A stretch of 64,000 nt of DNA, taken from Collinsella sp944321445. GTDB taxonomy: Bacteria; Actinomycetota; Coriobacteriia; Coriobacteriales; Coriobacteriaceae. Within the stretch, counting starts at the first letter, position 1. Each line of letters opens with the position of its first letter. The translations under genes and the position numbers were made by a program. The stretch is taken from assembly GCF_030371825.1 (NCBI RefSeq), contig NZ_JAUDDM010000009.1, one strand, 5' to 3'. The notes under the pieces were generated by a model, which was given only the letters and a program-made list of their open reading frames with translations, searched no databases and had not been told where the DNA came from. Below, piece after piece: positions 7,832-15,357 of this stretch.

Positions 7832-7932
7832 CGGCCCGCCGTAGTGCCCGAGATTCGCCTGAAAGAGGAGCGAGCACGCCTTGCGTGCGGCGAGCGACGA
7901 TTGAAGGCGAAGGTCGGGTGCTACGGCGGGCC
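7832..7932 (-). ncRNA. Long structured element downstream of nrdJ
   Basis: About 100 bases fold into one long interrupted hairpin. GGCCCGCCGTAG pairs with CTACGGCGGGCC at the ends (12 bp); inside are CCCGA/TCGGG, a 7-bp helix TTCGCCT/AGGCGAA and a GCACGC/GCGTGC tip. On the minus strand it follows the nrdJ stop (7955), with only a weak CTCCTTTGTTG tract after it. It could be the nrdJ transcript end or a small RNA; strand is inferred. Confidence 0.4.
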
Positions 7933-7954
7933 GGTCGGGTTGAGGGGAGCTACC

Positions 7955-10900
7955 TCAGCTGCAGCCGGTGGTGGTCCCGCAGTCCATGCAGACTTTGCAG
8001 GTGCCGTTTTGGACCATGCGCGAGCTGCCGCAGTTGGGGCAAGTGCTGCCATCGTAGAGGCGCTCGCCGTGGATGGCGGTATCGTGCACGGCTTTGTTCA
8101 CGAACGCCGCCGTATAGCGGTCCTTGCTGTCGAAGGTGCCCGTCTCCTCGAGCAGCTCATCCTGCTTGGCGGCCGTGAGGCGCGAGATCTCCTCGTCGCT
8201 CACTGCGGGCTCGTCGTCAAACAGCGGGTCGGGCGCCGCGGGCGCCGCCGCGGCAGGCGCGGGCACGGCTCCCGCCACCTGCGCCCAGCCCTCAGGTTTC
8301 ACCTGCACGCGCGTGAAATCGCCCATCTCGATGTCAATCACCTTGGAGATAAGATCCGAGATGGAGTTCACGTACTTGATGTAGGGATGGCTCTGCACGA
8401 AGCCGTAGGGCTCGTACATCTGGCCGCGCAGCATCTTGGAGATGCGCTCCGCCGGAATGCCGTACTGCAGCATGACCGAGATGGTCTTGGACAGCGAGTT
8501 GAGCAGCCCCATGATTGTGGTGCCCTCGCGGTCGGTGGTGACGAACAGCTCGGAGATGTCGCCGTCCTCATTGCGGTTCACGGTGGTATAGATCTTCACA
8601 CCGTCGATCTGCGCCAGGTGCGTGTGCCCGCTACGGATACCCATGATGCGGCGGCGCTCCGCTGCCGGCTTCACGCTCGCCAGCTGCTCCTTTGCACAGC
8701 GCGCGTACTCGAGCAGCGCCTCGTAGGACAGCTCGCCCAGGTCCTTCTCACCTGCGCCTTCCGTCAGCGAAGTGTTGAGCGGCTGGGCGTTCTTGGAGCC
8801 GTCACGGTAAAGCGTGATGCCCTTGCAGCCGGTCTTCCAGGATAGCATGATGACATCCTTGAAGTCCTGAACCGTGGCGGAGTTGGGCAGGTTGACCGTC
8901 TTGGAGATGGCGCCGGAGATGAGCGGTGTCATGGCAGCGACCATGAGCACGTGTCCACGCGGGTCAATGTAGCGCTCACCGGTTCCGCAGGTGTTGGCCG
9001 TGTCGAAGATAGCCAAGTGCTCGTCGCGCAGATGCGGGGCGCCCTCGATCTTGCCATCGACGATCATGCCGGCGTCGTCGGTCGCCTGCACGTAGGCCAA
9101 GATCTCCTCGACCTCATCCTCGGCATAGCCCAGGTGGCGCAGCGCATCCCCGATGACCGGGTTAGCGATGGTCATGAAGCCACCGCCCGAGAGCTTCTTA
9201 TAGATCATATGGCTGAAGAACGGCTCGATGGAGGTGGCGCCGCAGTCCATGGCAAACGAGATGGTGCCCGTCGGGGCCATGACGCTCACCTGCGCGTTGC
9301 GGTATCCGTACTTCTCGCCGAGCTCCTCGGCACGCTTCCACGACGCAACGAGCGCCTGGGAGAGGTTGCCAGCGCCCACCTGCTCCAGCAACGCCAAATC
9401 CACCGCGGGCGGCTGCACCGTCAGGCGCTCGTAGGTGTCCGTGCGCGCGCCGGCCACGCGAGCGTGGTTGCGGATGACGCGCATCATATGCGGACGGTTG
9501 AGCTCGAAGCAATCGAACGGGCCCACCTTGGCAGCCATCAGCGCCGAGACCGCATAGCTGCGGCCGGTGAGCGTACCCACGAGCGCCGCGCCCAGGGCAC
9601 GAGCCTCGGGGGAATCGTAGGGCACGCCGCTCGCCATGAGCAGGCTCGCCAAGTTGGAGAGGCCAAGGCCCGTCGCGCGGAAGCGGTAGGTGCGGCGCGC
9701 GATATCGCGCGTGGGGAACTGGCCCCACTCGATCGAGGCCTCGAGCGCCAGCTGTGCGATGTCGATGGCGTGCTCGTAGCCCTTGACGTCAAACGCGCCG
9801 GTGGCGGGGTCGAAGAAGCGGTAGACGTTGATGGAGCCCAAATTGCAGCTCGAATCGTCCAAAAATGCGTACTCGCCGCAGGGGTTGGTGGAATTCAGAC
9901 GGTTGTAGGGCGCGCCCACCTGGCCGTCCTCGCCCGCAGGGCAGGTATGCCACTCGTTGAACGTATCGGAGAACTGCGGAGCGGGATCGGCGCAGCGCCA
10001 AGCGCTCTCGTTGAACACATCCCAAATGTGCGCGACCGACACGTCGCTGTCCTTGCTGGGGTCGACGCGCCCGCGCAGGCGGTAGGTGGCATCGGGGTCG
10101 GCATCGAGGTTGTCGACCTTCTTCATGAACTCGTTGTCGATGCGCAGCGAGTTGTTGGAATTCTGGCCCGACACGGTGGCGTAGGCCTCGCCGTTGATAT
10201 CGCCGTCGTAGCCCATCTTCATAAGGGCAAGCGCCTTGTCCTCCTCGTGCGCTTTCCAGGTGATGAACTTCTCGATATCGGGATGGTTGATGTCCAGGCA
10301 CACCATCTTGGCCGCACGACGGGTGGTGCCGCCGCTCTTGATGGCATCGGCATTGCGGTCGAGACCACGTAGGAAACTCATGACGCCGCTCGACACACCG
10401 CCGCCCGACAGCTTCTCGCCTTCGGCACGCAGCGCGGAAAAGTTGGAGCCGGTACCCGAGCCGCCCTTGAACAGCTTCGTCTCGGTCACGAACTCGTCGG
10501 AGATGGAATGGTCGCCCAGCAGCTTATCCTCGACGGACACGATGAAGCAGGCGCTCGCCTGGGTGCGCGTGTACTGGTCGGCGGACTCCACGACCTCGCC
10601 TGTCGTCGGGTCGATGTAGAACATGCCCTGCGGCTCGCCCTTGATACCATACGAGCGCTCGAGACCCGTGTTGAACCACTGCGGGGAATTGGGGGCGAAG
10701 CGCTGGTCAAGGATCATGTAGACGAGCTCGTCGTAAAGAATCTGCGCCTGCTCGCCTTCCTCCACCAGGCCTTCTTCAATCAGTGCGGCAACCCAGAAAT
10801 CGACCATGCGGTGCGCAACCTGGCGCATCGAGATCTCGTGGCCGCAGCCCGGCACGCCGGCACGGCGGAAATACTTCGACGCGATGATGTCCACGGCGTT

Positions 10901-11089
10901 TTGCGAATAGCGCGCAGGAAACTCCAGATCGTGCATGTCGCAGAGGACCTTGCCCGTTTTGTAGTCGGCAAGGTGCACGTCGCGGGTCGTCCACTCGAAG
11001 AGGTCGTATACGGTTTTGCCAGCGTTTTCAGGCTGATCGAGAGCTGCCGTGAACCGTCGCGTGATGAGTTCGTCGATTGTGTTGGCCAT
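7955..11089 (-). CDS. nrdJ: Adenosylcobalamin-dependent (class II) ribonucleotide reductase
   Basis: A 1044-residue class II reductase that makes deoxyribonucleotides using a B12-generated thiyl radical, so it works with or without oxygen. Family signatures are plain: NSTNPCGEYAFLDDSSCNLG (the redox and active-site cysteine region), MAPTGTISFAMDCGATSIEP (phosphate binding), TPLISGAISKTVNLP, and a C-terminal zinc-ribbon tail CPNCG...CKVCMDCG that shuttles reducing equivalents. Length matches the long actinobacterial form. The ATG at 11089 follows GCGAGGTAGCT and starts the conserved sequence. Two NrdR boxes lie 120-170 bases upstream, indicating repression by NrdR when nucleotides are plentiful; nrdR itself is not in the window. 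Confidence 0.95.
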   Translation of the reverse strand: MANTIDELITRRFTAALDQPENAGKTVYDLFEWTTRDVHLADYKTGKVLCDMHDLEFPARYSQNAVDIIASKYFRRAGVPGCGHEISMRQVAHRMVDFWVAALIEEGLVEEGEQAQILYDELVYMILDQRFAPNSPQWFNTGLERSYGIKGEPQGMFYIDPTTGEVVESADQYTRTQASACFIVSVEDKLLGDHSISDEFVTETKLFKGGSGTGSNFSALRAEGEKLSGGGVSSGVMSFLRGLDRNADAIKSGGTTRRAAKMVCLDINHPDIEKFITWKAHEEDKALALMKMGYDGDINGEAYATVSGQNSNNSLRIDNEFMKKVDNLDADPDATYRLRGRVDPSKDSDVSVAHIWDVFNESAWRCADPAPQFSDTFNEWHTCPAGEDGQVGAPYNRLNSTNPCGEYAFLDDSSCNLGSINVYRFFDPATGAFDVKGYEHAIDIAQLALEASIEWGQFPTRDIARRTYRFRATGLGLSNLASLLMASGVPYDSPEARALGAALVGTLTGRSYAVSALMAAKVGPFDCFELNRPHMMRVIRNHARVAGARTDTYERLTVQPPAVDLALLEQVGAGNLSQALVASWKRAEELGEKYGYRNAQVSVMAPTGTISFAMDCGATSIEPFFSHMIYKKLSGGGFMTIANPVIGDALRHLGYAEDEVEEILAYVQATDDAGMIVDGKIEGAPHLRDEHLAIFDTANTCGTGERYIDPRGHVLMVAAMTPLISGAISKTVNLPNSATVQDFKDVIMLSWKTGCKGITLYRDGSKNAQPLNTSLTEGAGEKDLGELSYEALLEYARCAKEQLASVKPAAERRRIMGIRSGHTHLAQIDGVKIYTTVNRNEDGDISELFVTTDREGTTIMGLLNSLSKTISVMLQYGIPAERISKMLRGQMYEPYGFVQSHPYIKYVNSISDLISKVIDIEMGDFTRVQVKPEGWAQVAGAVPAPAAAAPAAPDPLFDDEPAVSDEEISRLTAAKQDELLEETGTFDSKDRYTAAFVNKAVHDTAIHGERLYDGSTCPNCGSSRMVQNGTCKVCMDCGTTTGCS

Positions 11090-11208
11090 GAGCTACCTCG
11101 CTTTCATCGGGTAGGTAAAGTGTGTCACGTTGCGTGGACATAGTTTTGAGCTGGCGCGGCACAGCGGTGGCCAGCGATACCGATTCTATCAAGGTAAGCT
11201 TGAAGGTT

Positions 11209-11256
11209 TGCCAACATATTGTTTCCATCTGCGAACGGTAACACAACATGTTGTGT
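11209..11256 (-). promoter_or_regulatory. Tandem NrdR boxes upstream of nrdJ
   Basis: 11241-11256 reads ACACAACATGTTGTGT, a perfect 16-bp palindrome matching the NrdR consensus ACACwATATATwGTGT. A second, weaker box TGCCAACATATTGTTT lies at 11209-11224. Their centres are 32 bp apart, about three helical turns, the usual geometry for NrdR box pairs. Confidence 0.8.
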
Positions 11257-11435
11257 TTACGGATGATAAACGCGCAGGCCGTATCACTGAGCCGCAGCTC
11301 AGGCGAGCACTGCATGTTGACCGGGCCGAGCGCGCACTACCGTTGGCGGAGCCGTCTCCTCAATCGGCAACTGATGTGGGACGGAATAGACGGCCCGCCT
11401 TGTTCCCGTGCTGACTTGTTCTGGAGGGGTCGTTG

Positions 11436-11508
11436 ATTTCTACTTGCCGTTTCGTTCGCTAACTTGCTCGAATCAACCGAGTTAGCGAACGAAACGGCAA
11501 GTAGAAAT
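11436..11508. repeat. Perfect 29-bp inverted repeat
   Basis: Arms 11436-11464 and 11480-11508 are exact complements (start ATTTCTACTTGCCG) around a 15-base loop. No T-run follows on either strand, so it is not a standard terminator. It lies between the nrdJ upstream region and the 3' end of the UvrA paralogue. The rest of 11257-11544 contains no gene I can recognise. Confidence 0.9.
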
Positions 11509-11524
11509 TACAGACCCCCCCGTC

Positions 11525-11555
11525 TGGGAAAAAAGTGCCTGTCCCTATTTTCCCA
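11525..11555 (-). terminator. Possible terminator overlapping the UvrA-paralogue stop
   Basis: TGGGAAAA and TTTTCCCA form an 8-bp stem that includes the last codons of the gene; the loop holds GGGACAGGCACT. Confidence 0.45.
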
Positions 11556-14043
11556 TGTAGCGGCCTGTGATGCTGTCCGGGCAGAGGGCGACTTGGTCGG
11601 GCGTGCCGGCGCAAACGATGCGGCCGCCACCCTCGCCGCCGCCCGGGCCCATGTCGATCACGTAGTCGGCGTTTGCAATCATATCGAGGTCGTGCTCAAT
11701 TACCACGACGGTGGCCCCGTTGTCGATCAGCCGCTGCAGCACACGCAGCAGCACCTCGACGTCGAGCGGATGCAGGCCGATCGTGGGCTCGTCAAACACG
11801 AATAGGGCATCGCCCTGTTTGCGCGTGAGCTCGCTCGCCAGCTTCAGGCGCTGCGCCTCGCCGCCCGAAAGCGCCGGTGTGGCCTCGCCGAGCGTGAGGT
11901 AGCCTAGGCCCAAATCGTGCAGAACCTGCAGTTTTGCCTTGGCGGTACGCAGATTCGTCTCGGCCAGCACCTCCGCCGCCTGGTCGACCGTGTAGGACAG
12001 CAGCTCGGGCAACGAGATATCGCCTGCGAGCTTGATGCCGTACGCCGCGCGGGCATAGCGCGAACCGCCGCACTCGGGGCAGGGAATGTCGACGTCGGGC
12101 AGAAACTGCACGTCGAGCGATATCTGCCCGGTGCCGTCGCACGTGGAGCAGCGCAAGCTGCCGGTGTTGTACGAGAACGCGCCCGCCTTGAGGCCGGCCT
12201 CACGCGCCTCGGGCAGTTTGGCATACGCCCGGCGCAGGTCGTCGAGCACGCCCGAATACGTTCCCACCGTGGAACGCACGTTGGCGCCGATGGGCGTGGC
12301 GTCGATAAGGTTCGCGCGCAAGATTCCGTCGGCATCCACGGCGCGCACGTGCGCCGGCAGCTGCTCGCCCGCAATAGCAGCGCGCAGTCCAGGGATGAGG
12401 CTCTCCAGCACCAGCGTAGTCTTGCCCGAACCCGACACTCCGGTCACCGCGGTGAGCCTGCCGCGCGGGATATCGACGGATAACGGCTTCACCGTGTGGA
12501 TTGCGTCCGTATCCAAGTGAATTGCGCCCTGCTCGAACACCGATTCCGTCGCCGCGCGCTCGCGCACGCGCACAGAGCGTGTGCCCGACAGGAACGGCCC
12601 GATGCGCGTTTCGGGCGCAGCCTCTACCTCTTCCACCGTGCCTTGCGCGATGACGCGCCCGCCGTCCGCACCCGAGCCGGGACCAATCTCAATCAGATGG
12701 TCAGCCTGGCGAAGCACGCGCACGTCATGGTCCACGAGTACCACCGAGTTGCCATCGGCAAGCAGGTCGTCCACCACGCCGAGCAGGCCCTCCACGTTGG
12801 AAGGGTGCAGCCCGATCGACGGCTCGTCCAGCACATAGAGCACACCACAGGTCCGGTTGCGCACCGCGCGCGCCAACTGCACGCGCTGGCGCTCACCGGT
12901 GGAAAGCGTCGAGCTCGCACGGTCGAGCGAGAGGTAGCCCAAACCCAGCTGCTGCAGGCGCTCCATGGGCTCGACCATCTCCGCGCAAATGGCCTGCGCC
13001 ATAGCCTGCATGTCAGAAGGCATCAGGCCGGGCACCGTGGGCACCCAAGCTGCAAGCTCGTCGAGCGTCATGGACGTCGCGTCGGCAAGCGTCATGCCAT
13101 CGACCATCGGCCCACGGGCGCGTTCGGACAGACGCGTGCCGTGACAATCCGGACACACGTCCTCCCGCAGGAACTTGGACACGCGCGCCAGGCCCTTTTC
13201 GTCCTTCGCCTTGGAAAGCGCGTTTTCCACCGTATACACCGCGTTAAAGTACGTGAAATCGAGCTCTGCGAAGTCGTCGCCCTTCTTCGATTGGTAGAGG
13301 ATGTGCTTCTTTTCCGCCGGGCCGTGGAACACGATGTCGCGCTCCTCGGGCGTGAGCTCGCAAAACGGCACGTTCGTGCGCACACCCATGGCGCCGCACA
13401 CCTGCTTCATGAGATCCCACATAAGCGAGCCCCAGGGCAAAACGGCGCCGTCATCGATGGAGATGGACTCGTCGGGCACGAGCGTCGCCTCGTCAACCGT
13501 GCGCACGATGCCCGTGCCGCCGCAGGTCGGGCAGGCACCTCCGCTGTTAAAGGCGAGATCCTCCGCGCCCGGCCCCATGAATTGTACGCCGCAGACGGGG
13601 CAGGTCGTCATCTGCCCGAGGGCAACATCCATGGACGGCGGCACGCGATGGCCGTTGGGGCACACATGGCTGCCCAGGCGCGAGAACAGCAGGCGCAGGT
13701 AGTTGAGTAGCTCGGTCGAGGTGCCGAATGTGGAATGCACGCCGGGGATGCCGGGACGCTGACGCAACGCCAGGGCTGCCGGCACATGCAGGACCTCGTC
13801 CACCGTAGCGCGGCCGATCTGCGCGATGCGCCGGCGCGTGTAGGTGGACAGCGCGTCCAGATAGCGGCGCGACCCTTCCGCGTAAAGCGTGCCGAGCGCC
13901 AGCGAGCTCTTGCCCGATCCGGACACGCCAGCGATGCCCACAAGCTGACCGAGTGGGATATCGACATCGATGTTCTTGAGGTTGTGGACGCGAGCGCCGC
14001 GCACCTGGATATGCGTTGGCTGCTCGTAGCTCGTACGCTTCAT
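11545..14043 (-). CDS. UvrA-like ABC ATPase (excinuclease A paralogue)
   Basis: An 832-residue tandem ABC ATPase of the UvrA family. Two Walker A motifs (GVSGSGKSS near residue 39 and GVSGSGKTT in the second half), two signature motifs (STGERQRVQLARA, SGGEAQRLKLA), Walker B (YVLDEPSIGLHP, VFDEPTIGLHP), and zinc modules (CPVCG...CPTCGGTG, CSTCDGTG...CPECGG) are present. It is about 100 residues shorter than housekeeping UvrA, as in class-II UvrA paralogues such as the drug-resistance proteins of antibiotic producers. Function may be DNA-damage or drug tolerance rather than general excision repair. The ATG at 14043 matches the family start. It is divergent from the LacI regulator across a perfect 72-bp palindrome. 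Confidence 0.85.
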   Translation of the reverse strand: MKRTSYEQPTHIQVRGARVHNLKNIDVDIPLGQLVGIAGVSGSGKSSLALGTLYAEGSRRYLDALSTYTRRRIAQIGRATVDEVLHVPAALALRQRPGIPGVHSTFGTSTELLNYLRLLFSRLGSHVCPNGHRVPPSMDVALGQMTTCPVCGVQFMGPGAEDLAFNSGGACPTCGGTGIVRTVDEATLVPDESISIDDGAVLPWGSLMWDLMKQVCGAMGVRTNVPFCELTPEERDIVFHGPAEKKHILYQSKKGDDFAELDFTYFNAVYTVENALSKAKDEKGLARVSKFLREDVCPDCHGTRLSERARGPMVDGMTLADATSMTLDELAAWVPTVPGLMPSDMQAMAQAICAEMVEPMERLQQLGLGYLSLDRASSTLSTGERQRVQLARAVRNRTCGVLYVLDEPSIGLHPSNVEGLLGVVDDLLADGNSVVLVDHDVRVLRQADHLIEIGPGSGADGGRVIAQGTVEEVEAAPETRIGPFLSGTRSVRVRERAATESVFEQGAIHLDTDAIHTVKPLSVDIPRGRLTAVTGVSGSGKTTLVLESLIPGLRAAIAGEQLPAHVRAVDADGILRANLIDATPIGANVRSTVGTYSGVLDDLRRAYAKLPEAREAGLKAGAFSYNTGSLRCSTCDGTGQISLDVQFLPDVDIPCPECGGSRYARAAYGIKLAGDISLPELLSYTVDQAAEVLAETNLRTAKAKLQVLHDLGLGYLTLGEATPALSGGEAQRLKLASELTRKQGDALFVFDEPTIGLHPLDVEVLLRVLQRLIDNGATVVVIEHDLDMIANADYVIDMGPGGGEGGGRIVCAGTPDQVALCPDSITGRYMGK

Positions 14044-14080
14044 GGGCTCCCCTTTCGTGCTACCCTCAAGTATAGGGAAA

Positions 14081-14152
14081 CGCTCCCGCGTGAAATCACC
14101 CCAGGGGTTTTGCACATGTGCAAAACCCCTGGGGTGATTTCACGCGGGAGCG
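14081..14152. repeat. Perfect 72-bp palindrome in a divergent promoter region
   Basis: Bases 14081-14116 and 14117-14152 are exact complements with no spacer; the centre is TGCACATGTGCA and the outer ends are CGCTCCCGCG. It lies 37 bases from the UvrA-paralogue start and 37 bases from the LacI start. Confidence 0.95.
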
Positions 14153-14158
14153 CTGAGG

Positions 14159-14164
14159 TACAAT
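14159..14164 (+). promoter_or_regulatory. Candidate -10 of the LacI regulator gene
   Basis: TACAAT lies seven bases beyond the palindrome and 25 bases before the ATG. The -35 would fall within the palindrome's right arm. Confidence 0.4.
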
Positions 14165-14189
14165 CCAGTCAGACAACGAGAGGAGCGGC

Positions 14190-15173
14190 ATGGACATCAA
14201 CACGATCGCGCAGATGGCAGGCGTGTCGCGCGCCACGGTGTCACGCTACCTGAACGACGGCTATGTATCGCAGGAGAAGCGCGCGGCCATCAAACGCGTG
14301 ATCGATCAGACCGGATATGTCCCCTCTCGCCAGGCGAAAACGCTGCGTACCGGCAAAACGGACGTTGTGGGGGTCATCATCCCTAAAATCAACTCCGCAT
14401 CGATCTCGCGCATGGTCGCCGGCATCACACGGGTTCTCAACGATGCGGGCTACCAGATCTTGCTCGCCAACACCGACAACGACGCGTCGCGCGAGATTGG
14501 CTTTTTGCGCCTGTTCACCGAGCGCCGCCAGGTCGACGGCATCATTTTGATGGGCACGGTATTCACGCCGGAACACCAAACCGCGCTAAAGGAATGTCGC
14601 GTGCCCGTTGTCATCCTCGACCAGCTTTTGGCCGGATGGCCCTGCGTGCACCAAGATGACTACGCCGCCACGCGCGAGATTGCCGACCTTGTTTTGAAAA
14701 CCTCCAAAGCCCCCGGCTACATAGGCGTTTTGGAAGAGGACGTCTCGGCCGGCGAACTGCGCCATCGCGGATTTTTGGACAGCTGTGCCGCACGCGGCGT
14801 CGATGTGGCCGAAGATGCGCAGGCCGTAGCCGAATTCACCGTCGACTCGGGCTATTCGTGCGCCGAGGGCATTATGGGTGCACGCCCCGAGACCGACGCC
14901 CTGGTGTGCGCGACCGACTCGATCGCCTACGGTGCCCTCACCTACCTGCGCGAACACGGCATTCGCGTGCCCGAAGACGTACAGGTTACCGGCGTGGGCG
15001 ACGGCGAGCTATCGCAAATTGTGACCCCGCGGCTCACAACGGTGCACCACCATTACAAGACCTCGGGCTCCGAGGCCGCCAAAATGCTTTTGGGCCTTAT
15101 GACCGGCACCGACACCGTCCCGCGCGAGATCAAGATGGGGTACGAGATCGTCAGGCGCGCCTCGACGCGGTAG
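14190..15173 (+). CDS. LacI-family repressor, probable sucrose regulator
   Basis: A 327-residue LacI/GalR regulator. The DNA-binding helix-turn-helix is at residues 2-25 (INTIAQMAGVSRATVSRYLN, then DGYVSQ), followed by the hinge (PSRQAKTLRTGKTDVVGVII) and a periplasmic-binding-protein-like effector domain (ILMGTVF, VVILDQ, DALVCATDSIAYGAL). GAGAGGAG precedes the ATG. Downstream on the same strand are a sucrose-type PTS permease and a GH32 hydrolase, so it most likely senses sucrose or sucrose-6-phosphate (a ScrR role). Repeated sequences in front of the PTS gene are candidate operators. Confidence 0.9.
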   Translation: MDINTIAQMAGVSRATVSRYLNDGYVSQEKRAAIKRVIDQTGYVPSRQAKTLRTGKTDVVGVIIPKINSASISRMVAGITRVLNDAGYQILLANTDNDASREIGFLRLFTERRQVDGIILMGTVFTPEHQTALKECRVPVVILDQLLAGWPCVHQDDYAATREIADLVLKTSKAPGYIGVLEEDVSAGELRHRGFLDSCAARGVDVAEDAQAVAEFTVDSGYSCAEGIMGARPETDALVCATDSIAYGALTYLREHGIRVPEDVQVTGVGDGELSQIVTPRLTTVHHHYKTSGSEAAKMLLGLMTGTDTVPREIKMGYEIVRRASTR

Positions 15174-15203
15174 CAGCTCCCCGCACTTCACACGCCCGAA
15201 CAC

Positions 15204-15226
15204 CCAACCGTTCACCGATCGGTTGG
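15204..15226. promoter_or_regulatory. Inverted repeat upstream of the PTS gene
   Basis: CCAACCG and CGGTTGG are separated by nine bases, with an ACCGATCGGT palindrome overlapping the right arm. It is 130 bases before the PTS start and may be an operator or the regulator's transcript end. Confidence 0.35.
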
Positions 15227-15238
15227 TACCGTTCATAT

Positions 15239-15311
15239 ATGAGATCGATTCCATATTAATATAGCTCCCCTTTCTCGTATATCGTTTGTTATGAGAACGA
15301 TTCCATATAAA
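15239..15311 (+). promoter_or_regulatory. Two 21-bp direct repeats, candidate LacI operators
   Basis: 15239-15259 (ATGAGATCGATTCCATATTA...) and 15291-15311 (ATGAGAACGATTCCATATAA...) differ at two positions and start 52 bases apart, about five helical turns. The second copy overlaps an A/T-rich TATAAA that could be the -10. GAGAACG/CGTTCTC (15293-15299 and 15314-15320) adds dyad symmetry. Confidence 0.5.
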
Positions 15312-15357
15312 ACCGTTCTCTTTGCACACGAGTGATCCATCGAAGAAAGGGGTTTCA

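Noticed and set aside
11090..11420. Possible cobalamin riboswitch upstream of the B12-dependent reductase
   Set aside because: I looked for the conserved B12-box and core helices on the minus strand and did not find them; NrdR boxes explain the region better.
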